Origin: Porticoccus sp.
Lineage (GTDB): Bacteria > Pseudomonadota > Gammaproteobacteria > Pseudomonadales > Porticoccaceae
Assembly: GCA_002685455.1 (NCBI GenBank)
Contig: NYXF01000037.1
Span: 80,214-86,221 of the forward strand
Direction of reading: 5' to 3'
DNA length: 6,008 nt
The notes below the pieces were generated by a model that saw only the letters and a program-made list of their open reading frames with translations, ran no database searches and was not told the origin of the DNA. The translations under genes were made by a program, and so were the position numbers. Shown in pieces: positions 1 to 6,008 of the stretch (position 1 is its first letter; each line of letters begins with the position of its first letter).

Positions 1-1263
1 GAAAAAATTCGGTTAGGCCTAAAAAAACGCCACCGTGCAGAAACTCGTTTTCGATTATACGGTGCAACTGCTATTACATTTGGATTGATGTGTGTTCTCT
101 TTTTATTTTTTGATATTACCAGCAAAGGGTACAAAGCTTTTCAGTTAACTTATATTAATCTTAACGTAACTTATGATGAAGATGTTTTGGGTGTAAGTGA
201 CGTAAGCAACCTTTCTCAAATGGCCTTGGGTGATTTCCATGGCGCTTTGAAGTCTGCCTTAAGAGACAGATTTACTGATGTTACTGGTCGCAAAAATAAA
301 CGAGAGCTTTATAGCATATTAAGCAACGGAGCTGGCTATACTCTACGTGACCAATTGAAAGAAAATCCGAACCTATTAAACACTTCAGCCAACATGTGGC
401 TGATAGCCGATGACGATGTAGATACTTATTTCAAGAGTCTTAAAAATAAAGATGGCCCTTTCAGAGGAAGGATGACAAAGAATAAGGAGACTTGGCTGCA
501 AAGCTTAATTGAATCTGGCGAAGTAGAGACACGCTTTAACTCAAATTTCTTTTCCAAGGGAGATTCTCGAGAGCCAGAGTTAGCAGGAATACATGGAGCT
601 GCGATGGGTTCTTTTTATACACTACTTATTACGATAATTCTTGCTTTTCCGTTGGGTGTTGCCGCTGCAGTCTATCTAGAAGAATTTGCACTTCGCAATA
701 GATGGACTAATTTTATAGAGGTCAATATTAATAATCTTGCAGCTGTTCCATCTATAATTTTTGGATTATTAGGCTTAGCAGTTTTCATCAATTTTTTTGA
801 TGTACCTCGTTCAGTACCACTAGTGGGTGGTTTAGTCCTAACACTGATGACTTTACCAACAATAATCATTTCAAGCAGAGCAGCTATCAAGTCTGTTCCG
901 CCGTCAATACGCGAGGCTGCTATCGGAGTGGGCGCTTCTCCTATGCAAGTTGTCTTGCACCATGTGTTACCCCTAGCAATGCCAGGAATGCTAACAGGAG
1001 CAATAATCGGAATGGCAAGAGCTTTGGGTGAAACAGCTCCTTTGTTGATGATTGGCATGGTGGCGTTCATTGTAGACGTTCCATCGGGATTTAATGATCC
1101 TGCTACAGCATTACCTGTTCAGATTTTTCTTTGGGCAGACAGCCCAGAAAGAGCTTTTGTGGAAAAAACATCAGCTGCAATCATGGTATTGCTGGCATTT
1201 TTGATAATAATGAATACAGTAGCTGTAGTTTTGCGCAAACGCCTTGAGCGTCGATGGATGTAG
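1..1263 (+). CDS. pstA: Phosphate ABC transporter permease PstA, 5'-truncated by window edge
   Basis: This is an inner-membrane permease subunit of the PstSCAB high-affinity phosphate importer; it pairs with PstC to form the channel. The frame is open from base 1 (420 codons visible). Codons 8-20 (KKRHRAETRFRLY) are the basic cytoplasmic N-terminus typical of long PstA proteins, and codons 21-39 form the first membrane helix. The first start-like codons (TTG 85, ATG 88) fall inside that helix, so they are not the start. Codons about 40-198 form a hydrophilic periplasmic insert resembling DUF3333, including a WLIADDDVDTY stretch. The binding-protein-dependent permease domain follows from about codon 202, with several helices and an EAA loop at codons 305-324 (EAA, G311, LP at 323-324) that contacts the ATPase. 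pstB starts 15 bases downstream. The family assignment is firm; the true start is outside the window, presumably after pstC. Confidence 0.95.
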   Translation, partial: EKIRLGLKKRHRAETRFRLYGATAITFGLMCVLFLFFDITSKGYKAFQLTYINLNVTYDEDVLGVSDVSNLSQMALGDFHGALKSALRDRFTDVTGRKNKRELYSILSNGAGYTLRDQLKENPNLLNTSANMWLIADDDVDTYFKSLKNKDGPFRGRMTKNKETWLQSLIESGEVETRFNSNFFSKGDSREPELAGIHGAAMGSFYTLLITIILAFPLGVAAAVYLEEFALRNRWTNFIEVNINNLAAVPSIIFGLLGLAVFINFFDVPRSVPLVGGLVLTLMTLPTIIISSRAAIKSVPPSIREAAIGVGASPMQVVLHHVLPLAMPGMLTGAIIGMARALGETAPLLMIGMVAFIVDVPSGFNDPATALPVQIFLWADSPERAFVEKTSAAIMVLLAFLIIMNTVAVVLRKRLERRWM

Positions 1264-1278
1264 GGATAAAAAATTATT

Positions 1279-2106
1279 ATGAGTACAATTAAAGACCACG
1301 AAAAAAAAGCTGATTATCCAGAAGAAACAGTTGGTGTGCCATTCATAGAGAATCCAAAAATGTCTGTTAGAAATCTTAATGTTTCTTATAATAATAAACA
1401 GGCCATATATGATTTATCCTTGGACATTGGAAAACACGAAGTAATCGCAATGATTGGGCCTTCAGGCTGCGGTAAATCTACATTCCTAAGGTGTTTGAAT
1501 AGAATGAATGATACTATTGAGAGTTGTAAGGTTGCTGGAACGATTACTTTAGACGACCAAAATATATATTCAGATTTAATGGATCCTGTTGCATTGAGAG
1601 CACAAGTGGGCATTGTTTTTCAAAAACCTAATCCTTTTCCTAAATCAATTTATGATAATGTCGCATATGGACCAAGATTGCATGGACTGGTTAACAGTCG
1701 CGCTGAAATAGATGAAATTGTTGAGCAAAGCCTTACTAGAGCCGGTTTGTGGGGGGAGGTGAAGGATCGCCTTGACCAACCTGGTACAGGTTTTTCAGGT
1801 GGTCAACAACAAAGACTATGCATAGCAAGAGCAATTGCAATAAGTCCAGAGGTTATTTTGATGGATGAACCATGCTCTGCACTGGATCCGATTGCTTCTG
1901 CAAAAATAGAGGAATTGATCGCCGAGTTATCAGAAAATTACACTATAGCTATAGTAACTCATTCCATGCAACAGGCAGCTCGAGTTTCGAATCGAACGGC
2001 ATACTTTCACTTGGGGCGCTTGGTGGAAGTTAACGATACAGAAAAAATATTTACCGCGCCAACACATCAGTTAACAGAATCATATATAACCGGGCGTATT
2101 GGTTGA
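1279..2106 (+). CDS. pstB: Phosphate ABC transporter ATP-binding protein PstB
   Basis: This is the cytoplasmic ATPase that drives phosphate import through PstA/PstC. It has 275 residues with a complete ABC set: Walker [10 protein letters not shown] at 60-68, Q-loop Gln115 followed by the PstB-typical KPNPFPKS, signature FSGGQQQR at 172-179, Walker B VILMDEP at 192-198 with catalytic Glu197, D-loop SALD at 200-203, and switch His228 in [14 protein letters not shown]. The CSALDP segment and the KPNPFP segment separate PstB from other ABC ATPases. About 27 polar residues precede the first strand, making it slightly longer than the roughly 257-residue E. coli protein. The ATG at 1279 is preceded by a modest AGGGA at 1262-1266, overlapping the pstA stop. 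A later Met28 start has no better ribosome site. The signature begins with Phe where Leu is usual; this is probably a tolerated change. It lies in an operon with pstA and phoU. Confidence 0.97.
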   Translation: MSTIKDHEKKADYPEETVGVPFIENPKMSVRNLNVSYNNKQAIYDLSLDIGKHEVIAMIGPSGCGKSTFLRCLNRMNDTIESCKVAGTITLDDQNIYSDLMDPVALRAQVGIVFQKPNPFPKSIYDNVAYGPRLHGLVNSRAEIDEIVEQSLTRAGLWGEVKDRLDQPGTGFSGGQQQRLCIARAIAISPEVILMDEPCSALDPIASAKIEELIAELSENYTIAIVTHSMQQAARVSNRTAYFHLGRLVEVNDTEKIFTAPTHQLTESYITGRIG

Positions 2107-2125
2107 TGGGTAGACTCTTTAATTT

Positions 2126-2131
2126 GGAGGG
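2126..2131 (+). promoter_or_regulatory. Shine-Dalgarno of phoU
   Basis: GGAGGG is the strongest ribosome-binding site in the window. It lies 5 bases before the ATG at 2137 and 8 bases before the adjacent ATG at 2140. It supports a start at one of these two codons and argues against the ATG at 2158, which aligns with the E. coli PhoU start but is 26 bases away. Confidence 0.75.
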
Positions 2132-2136
2132 TAATA

Positions 2137-2829
2137 ATGATGAGTCCTAAAATAGTTATGGATAATTTAAAGCTGGATAAACATATTTCAAAAAAATTTA
2201 ACGAAGATCTCGAGGACATCAAAACAGCGATGCTTGCTATGGGTGGTTTAGTAGAGAAACAGCTTGAAGATTCTATCGCATCAGTCATAAATGCAGATAG
2301 TAAGCTTGCTGAACATATTATTTCAATCGAAAACAAAATTGATGAGATGGAAAAAGATATCGATGAGACATGCATAACCCTCATTGCCCGCCGACAACCT
2401 GCTGCTACAGACTTACGTCTAGTAATGGCAGTTAGTAAAACAATAAGAGACCTAGAGCGTATTGGAGATGAAGCTCAAAAAATTGCAAAAATGGCTATTA
2501 AACTGACTGAGGAAGGCCATCCACGGGGCTATCAAGAAGTAAGACATATCGGGAGCTGTGTTCGTAAAATGCTTAGAGATTGTCTAGATGCATTTTCAAG
2601 ATTTGATGCTGACTCGGCAATATCAACTATGCTTCAAGATGAGCAGGTGGATAAAGACTACAGGACTGCTATACGTGAAACAATTACTTTTATGATGGAA
2701 GATCCACGAAGCATATCTCGCTCAATGAACGTTCTTTGGGTTCTTAAGTCACTTGAGCGTGTTGGCGACCACGCCAAGAATATTTGTGAACAAGTAGTGT
2801 ATCTTGTTCAAGGTACAGATATAAGATAA
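2137..2829 (+). CDS. phoU: Phosphate signalling/uptake regulator PhoU
   Basis: PhoU is a peripheral cytoplasmic protein that communicates between the Pst transporter and the PhoR sensor kinase, keeps the Pho regulon off in high phosphate and restrains Pst activity. The 230 residues form two homologous helical-bundle repeats. Each carries the family metal-binding ExxxD motif: LERIGDEA (Glu107, Asp111) and LERVGDHA (Glu207, Asp211). Other recognisable family segments are FNEDLEDIK near residue 21, ARRQPAATDLRLVMAVSKTI at 84-103 and FMMEDPRSI at 185-193. The C-terminus ends soon after the second motif, a little shorter than the E. coli protein. It starts 30 bases after pstB, in the standard pst operon order. 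Two adjacent ATGs (2137, 2140) are both usable; 2140 has the better spacing from GGAGGG. No phoB or phoR is visible. Confidence 0.95.
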   Translation: MMSPKIVMDNLKLDKHISKKFNEDLEDIKTAMLAMGGLVEKQLEDSIASVINADSKLAEHIISIENKIDEMEKDIDETCITLIARRQPAATDLRLVMAVSKTIRDLERIGDEAQKIAKMAIKLTEEGHPRGYQEVRHIGSCVRKMLRDCLDAFSRFDADSAISTMLQDEQVDKDYRTAIRETITFMMEDPRSISRSMNVLWVLKSLERVGDHAKNICEQVVYLVQGTDIR

Positions 2830-2930
2830 TCGGAATATTTTCGCTATATATGAAATAGTTTTTTAACTACATTTTTAGTGTTTCATTAAAAAGTTCTTTA
2901 TCGAACTCGTAAAGTTACAATTATCTTATG

Positions 2931-2958
2931 TTAGTTTTCTGTAGATTTGAGTTATGAT
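2931..2958 (+). promoter_or_regulatory. Possible sigma-70-type promoter for can
   Basis: TATGAT at 2953-2958 is a good -10 hexamer (one mismatch to TATAAT). A weak -35 candidate, TTAGTT at 2931-2936, lies 16 bases upstream. Transcription would begin near 2965, leaving a short leader with the GGAG ribosome site at 2976-2979. The -35 match is poor, so this is a tentative call based on position and the -10 element. Confidence 0.35.
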
Positions 2959-2975
2959 ATTGCCGTTTAAAACTT

Positions 2976-2979
2976 GGAG
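2976..2979 (+). promoter_or_regulatory. Shine-Dalgarno deciding the can start
   Basis: GGAG lies 8 bases before the GTG at 2988, an ideal distance. It lies only 2 bases before the in-frame TTG at 2982, which is too close for normal initiation. This favours GTG 2988 as the can start. Confidence 0.65.
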
Positions 2980-2987
2980 TTTTGTCA

Positions 2988-3656
2988 GTGAAAGAGTTAT
3001 TTATTAACAATATAGCATGGGCACAAAAGGTAAAAAAAGACGACCCTGCTTTTTTTCAAAGACTCTCTTTGCAACATGCGCCAGAATATTTATGGATCGG
3101 GTGCTCAGATAGCAGAGTTCCGGCTAACGAAATCATTGGCTTGATGCCAGGCGAGCTCTTCGTTCATAGAAATGTTGCCAATCTAGTAGTTCATGATGAC
3201 CTTAATTGTTTGTCTGTAATTCAATATGCTATTACAGATTTGAAGGTTAAGCATGTAATTGTCTGTGGTCATTATGGTTGTGGAGGCATAACTGCGTCTG
3301 TAAAAAATCAAAAGCTCGGAACGCTAGTTGATAACTGGTTGCTCAATGTAGATAATGTACAAAACTTGCATCGTGCCAGCATAGAAAAAAATAATACCCA
3401 AGAAAGAATTATTGATCAGCTATGTGAATTAAATGTTATTGAACAGGTAGCCAACGTATCAAAAACTAGTATCGTCTCAGATGCTTGGTCACAAGGTCAA
3501 AAAGTTACGATACATGGATGGATTTATAGCATGACAAACGGATTACTCAGTGATCTTGACATAAATGTTTCTAGTGCTGAAGATCTTAAGATTCAGTATA
3601 CACAGGCAATTGACAGAATCAACGATCGCTTCAAGCTCAGTCCGGAGAATGAGTAA
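2988..3656 (+). CDS. can: Beta-class (type II) carbonic anhydrase, Can-like
   Basis: This cytoplasmic zinc enzyme interconverts CO2 and bicarbonate, supplying bicarbonate for carboxylation reactions. With the GTG start it has 222 residues (MKELFINN...), and it aligns along its length with E. coli Can and H. influenzae HICA. Zinc ligands Cys39, Asp41, His95 and Cys98 lie in IGCSDSRVP and CGHYGCGG; Asp41-Arg43 is the catalytic dyad. Trp36, Arg61 and Tyr180 (in HGWIY) match the HICA residues Trp39, Arg64 and Tyr181 that bind a non-catalytic bicarbonate, so type II regulation by bicarbonate and pH is expected. The ELNVIEQV and GQKVTIHGW segments are also family-typical. An upstream in-frame TTG at 2982 would add two residues but sits too near GGAG. 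It probably has its own promoter, and yaaA follows after 31 bases. The function is well supported. Confidence 0.95.
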   Translation: MKELFINNIAWAQKVKKDDPAFFQRLSLQHAPEYLWIGCSDSRVPANEIIGLMPGELFVHRNVANLVVHDDLNCLSVIQYAITDLKVKHVIVCGHYGCGGITASVKNQKLGTLVDNWLLNVDNVQNLHRASIEKNNTQERIIDQLCELNVIEQVANVSKTSIVSDAWSQGQKVTIHGWIYSMTNGLLSDLDINVSSAEDLKIQYTQAIDRINDRFKLSPENE

Positions 3657-3687
3657 TTTAACTTGATTAGGTGACATAGGTTTTTTT

Positions 3688-4464
3688 ATGCTGGTTATCA
3701 TTTCCCCCGCAAAAACTTTAGATTATATTACACCTTCGGCAATCACTGATTATAGTATACCTATGTTTATTGGTGACTCGGCCGAGCTCATCGATCAGCT
3801 AAAGCAACTTAACCCACAAGAAATCTCTAATTTAATGAAAATTAGTGAAAAATTAGGAAATATTAACTTCTCTCGGTATTTAAGTTGGGATTCAGAGCCT
3901 AGTTTTGATAATGCTAAACAAGCAGTTTTAGCCTTCAAGGGCGACGTTTATACTGGCCTTGATGTTGAAAGTCTCTCGTTAAAAGAACTTAATTGGGCAC
4001 AAAATCATGTAAGAATATTATCAGGCCTATATGGCTTGTTGCGTCCTTTGGATTTAATGCAACCTTATCGATTAGAAATGGGAACAAATTTCAAAACGAC
4101 TCGAGGTAAAGATTTATATGAATTTTGGGGGAATAAGATCACGAGTAAACTCAACCAAACCCTCGATGAAGATAATTACGGCGTGGTTATTAATTTGGCT
4201 TCCAAAGAATATTTCAAAGCTATCAAACCTGATTCCCTTGATGCAAGGATTGTGACTCCTATATTCAAAGATTGGAAAAACGATAAATATAAAATTATTA
4301 GTTTTTTTGCGAAAAAAGCTAGAGGTATGATGAGCCGATATATTATACAGCGTAAAATTCAAGATCCTGAGGAAATAAAATCGTTCGACACGGGTGGATA
4401 TAAGTTCGATAGTTCTGAATCAACAAAAAACGAATGGATTTTTACAAGAAAAATGATGGAATAA
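3688..4464 (+). CDS. yaaA: Peroxide stress protein YaaA (DUF328/UPF0246)
   Basis: In E. coli, YaaA is induced by hydrogen peroxide and lowers damaging free intracellular iron; DNA binding has also been reported for the family. The exact biochemical activity here is inferred from homology. The 258 residues match the length of the E. coli protein. Conserved family segments appear in order: SPAKTL at 6-11, FKGDVYTGL at 83-91, ILSGLYGLLRPLDLMQPYRL at 110-129, GT at 132-133, NLASKEYF at 169-176, FFAKKARGMMSRY at 206-218 and FDTGGYKFD at 233-241. The ATG start gives the canonical MLVIISPAKTLD N-terminus; the ribosome site is weak (ATAGG at 3676-3680, followed by seven Ts). It lies 31 bases after can and 7 bases before the methyltransferase gene, so it is probably cotranscribed with both. 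I see no OxyR-like site in the short gap before it. Confidence 0.95.
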   Translation: MLVIISPAKTLDYITPSAITDYSIPMFIGDSAELIDQLKQLNPQEISNLMKISEKLGNINFSRYLSWDSEPSFDNAKQAVLAFKGDVYTGLDVESLSLKELNWAQNHVRILSGLYGLLRPLDLMQPYRLEMGTNFKTTRGKDLYEFWGNKITSKLNQTLDEDNYGVVINLASKEYFKAIKPDSLDARIVTPIFKDWKNDKYKIISFFAKKARGMMSRYIIQRKIQDPEEIKSFDTGGYKFDSSESTKNEWIFTRKMME

Positions 4465-4471
4465 ACATTAC

Positions 4472-5071
4472 ATGGCGTTAAAAAAAACATTCTCCCAAGC
4501 CTGCGATAACAACCGTCAACCGATATTAAATCGACTTATTAAAATCTTTTCTAATACGCATAATGTATTAGAAATAGGTAGTGGCACTGGGCAACACGCA
4601 GTTTTTTTTTCCTTACATCTTCCACGTCTTGTTTGGCATACGTCAGATCTTCCATGTAACCATGACACTATTAATGCTTGGATTAAAAGCAGTTCAGCCT
4701 CAAACGTGCGGAGCCCATTAGTGTTTGATGCTAATTCTACGCAATGGACAAATAGCTTAGTTGATGGATTATTTACAGCAAACACTTGTCACATTATGAC
4801 TTGGTCAACTTTAGCTAATTTCTTTAGGCGCCTCCATACTATACTAGCCCCCGGTGGAATTTTTGTTATCTATGGGCCTTTTAAGTATGGTGGAAAATTT
4901 ACAAGTCAAAGCAATCAGGAATTTGATCTTATCCTTAAAAATAATTGCTCTCATCAGGGCATAAGAGATTTTGAGGCGCTGGATGAACTAGCAGCTGGTG
5001 CAGGATTAAAATTAATAGAGGATTGTCCCATGCCTGCAAATAACCAGCTTTTAGCTTGGAAGCGTGAGTGA
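4472..5071 (+). CDS. DUF938 family SAM-dependent methyltransferase, substrate unknown
   Basis: This 199-residue protein is a class I methyltransferase fold of the DUF938 family; the methyl acceptor is not known for this family as far as I can tell. SAM-binding motif I is VLEIGSGTGQHA at 32-43. Asp59 in HTSDL is placed to bind the ribose hydroxyls, and FDAN near 85-88 would be next to the adenine. Family-specific segments are ACDNNRQPIL at 10-19, TANTCHIMTW at 102-111, APGGIFVIYGPFKYGGKFTS at 126-145, SNQEFD at 147-152, GIRDFEALDELA in the last third and MPANNQLLAWKR at the C-terminus. The length is usual for the family. It starts 7 bases after the yaaA stop with only a weak GGA at 4458-4460, suggesting translation coupled to yaaA. 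A run of nine Ts at 4602-4610 lies in codons 44-47. Its stop lies 9 bases from that of the convergent gene. Confidence 0.88.
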   Translation: MALKKTFSQACDNNRQPILNRLIKIFSNTHNVLEIGSGTGQHAVFFSLHLPRLVWHTSDLPCNHDTINAWIKSSSASNVRSPLVFDANSTQWTNSLVDGLFTANTCHIMTWSTLANFFRRLHTILAPGGIFVIYGPFKYGGKFTSQSNQEFDLILKNNCSHQGIRDFEALDELAAGAGLKLIEDCPMPANNQLLAWKRE

Positions 5072-5080
5072 CAAAATTAA

Positions 5081-6008
5081 TTACTTATAAGGAAGTTTTT
5101 TAGAAGCAAGATTTATGTATTCTTTGACGTGAATTTCTTCTTGATTTAAAAATTTTTGTATTGCATCCGAAAAATCTGGATGTTCAATCCAATGAGAAGA
5201 ATAAACTTCTATCGGTACAAACCCCCTTGAAATTTTATGTTCACCTTGAGCACCCGCATCAAAATAAGATAATTTTTTTTCGATCGAAAACTCTATGCCT
5301 TGATGATAACAAAGTTCGAAATGAAGAAATTCATATTCTGCATTACATCCCCAGTAACGGCCATAAAGAGCATTATCATCAAAAAAGAATAATGCTGAAG
5401 CGATTTTTTTCCCACCACTATTATCTTTTGCTTCTGCTACAGATAGCATTATTTGCGATCCAAGAACATCTCCAATATTCTCAAAAAATTTTTGTGTGAG
5501 GTATCCATGTGTACCGTTTCTTTTTAAGTATGTCTGATGATACACGGAGCACATAAATTCCCACCAATCCGCTGTAATCTCTTCTCCTACCAGACGGGTA
5601 ACATTAATATTTTCAGTAGACTTTCGCCGTTCTTTCAAAAGATTTTTTCTTTTTCTTGATGCGAACGTGCCGATAAAATCATCGAAATTACTATAATTGT
5701 GGTTCTTCCAGTGGTATTGCACCCCAACACGCTTCATCAACGACTGCGAAAAAATACTATACAGGAGCTCATATCGCGGAAATAGTATATGCCAGCTGGA
5801 AGCTCCCCATTTTTTTGCAAGAGCCTTTATATTTTTTAAGAGTACTTGTTCAATTAAATCCGGATTTATTCCACTAGCAATACCTATGCGAGGTCCAGTT
5901 ACTGGTGTGAACGGTATTGCAGTAACTAGCTTAGGATAATATTGGATACCATGCTGGTGATATGCATTTACCCAAGAATGGTCAAACACATATTCTCCAG
6001 ATGAGTGA
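5081..6008 (-). CDS. DUF482/COG3146 FemAB-like N-acyltransferase, 5'-truncated by window edge
   Basis: This is a predicted acyltransferase of the GNAT/FemAB-like fold (PF04339, named for a suggested peptidoglycan role). The substrate is unproven. 308 codons are visible, ending at TAA 5083-5081; family members are usually about 370-400 residues, so roughly 60-90 N-terminal residues lie outside. The first GTG on this strand (5989) is not the start: upstream codons read HSSGEY and continue into VFDHSWVNAYHQHG, the conserved family block. Further family segments are YYPKLVTAIPFTPVTGPRIG, the RKRKNLLKERRK basic stretch, FMCSVYHQTYLKRNGTHGYL, GRYWGCNAEYEFLHFELCY and FDAGAQGEHKISRGF, which is the strongest diagnostic, followed by HWIEHPDF. 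It is transcribed toward the methyltransferase gene and is therefore not part of that operon. No signal peptide or membrane segment is seen in the visible part. Confidence 0.88.
   Translation of the reverse strand, partial: HSSGEYVFDHSWVNAYHQHGIQYYPKLVTAIPFTPVTGPRIGIASGINPDLIEQVLLKNIKALAKKWGASSWHILFPRYELLYSIFSQSLMKRVGVQYHWKNHNYSNFDDFIGTFASRKRKNLLKERRKSTENINVTRLVGEEITADWWEFMCSVYHQTYLKRNGTHGYLTQKFFENIGDVLGSQIMLSVAEAKDNSGGKKIASALFFFDDNALYGRYWGCNAEYEFLHFELCYHQGIEFSIEKKLSYFDAGAQGEHKISRGFVPIEVYSSHWIEHPDFSDAIQKFLNQEEIHVKEYINLASKKLPYK

Larger units (their letters stand above)
2830..2987 (+). other. AT-rich intergenic region with weak inverted repeats
   Basis: This gap separates the pst-phoU operon from can and holds no credible gene. 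It contains short AT-rich inverted repeats: TAGTT(2856-2860)-TTTT-AACTA(2865-2869) followed by ATTTTT; TGAAA(2851-2855) with TTTCA(2881-2885), which encloses the first; TTTTTA(2872-2877) with TAAAAA(2887-2892); and AGTTC(2892-2896) with GAACT(2903-2907). None has a GC-rich stem followed by a clean T run, so a strong intrinsic terminator is not supported. Weak or factor-assisted termination after phoU is possible. The downstream half probably carries the can promoter. Confidence 0.45.

Noticed and set aside
672..1070. Long open frame on the minus strand inside pstA
   Set aside because: It is antisense to conserved permease helices and its translation shows no recognisable domain; it is a shadow of pstA codon use.
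1301..1308. Eight-A run near the start of pstB as a programmed frameshift site
   Set aside because: The frame is intact on both sides, no alternative product is evident, and runs of this length are expected in AT-rich Lys-rich N-termini.
2067..2384. Minus-strand open frame spanning the pstB-phoU junction
   Set aside because: It overlaps conserved coding sequence of both genes and its translation is low-complexity Ser/Ile-rich with no family features.
2856..2876. Intrinsic terminator after phoU
   Set aside because: The stem is five base pairs with a single G-C pair, and the following T run is offset by C and A. It is too weak to call as a terminator.
2940..2960. Possible Pho box upstream of can (CTGTAGA ... 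TTATGAT)
   Set aside because: Only about 4 of 7 positions of the first half match CTGTCAT and the second half is not in register, so phosphate control of can is not supported. The operon's Pho box would be expected upstream of pstS, outside the window.
5161..5499. Plus-strand open frame inside the DUF482 gene
   Set aside because: It lies opposite the diagnostic family motifs of the minus-strand gene, has no ribosome site and no recognisable protein features.

Overview
The window is an AT-rich stretch of a bacterial chromosome, judged by eye to be below 40% GC. The protein set points to a gammaproteobacterium: a Can-type beta-carbonic anhydrase, a 258-residue YaaA, a PhoU that aligns along its length with the E. 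coli type, a DUF938 methyltransferase and a DUF482/COG3146 acyltransferase. The low GC and compact spacing would fit a marine or host-associated lineage, but the genus cannot be fixed from the sequence. There are no tRNA or rRNA genes, CRISPR arrays, insertion sequences or phage genes.

Left part (1-2829, + strand): the distal end of a phosphate-uptake operon, pstA-pstB-phoU. pstA enters from outside the window, so its first codons are missing, and pstC and pstS presumably lie upstream. PstA is the long form with a periplasmic N-terminal insert (DUF3333-like). PstB energises PstA/PstC, and PhoU links the transporter to phosphate signalling and limits uptake.

Middle part (2830-5071, + strand): a 158-base AT-rich gap with weak inverted repeats and a possible promoter, then can (carbonic anhydrase), yaaA (peroxide/iron stress protein) and a DUF938 SAM-dependent methyltransferase. 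The 31-base and 7-base gaps suggest a single transcript. The best start of can is a GTG at 2988, set by the position of a GGAG Shine-Dalgarno sequence. All residues of the zinc site and of the non-catalytic bicarbonate site of type II beta-carbonic anhydrases are present.

Right part (5081-6008, - strand): the 3' portion of a convergent DUF482/COG3146 acyltransferase gene. The reading frame stays open to the window edge, and family-like sequence continues upstream of the first GTG, so the gene is cut by the window and does not start inside it. Its stop codon lies only 9 bases from that of the methyltransferase.

Overall this is ordinary housekeeping and stress content. I found no convincing undescribed system. 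The items worth a second look are gene-boundary corrections, the conserved allosteric site in Can, a nine-T run inside the methyltransferase gene, and the very tight convergent gene ends.
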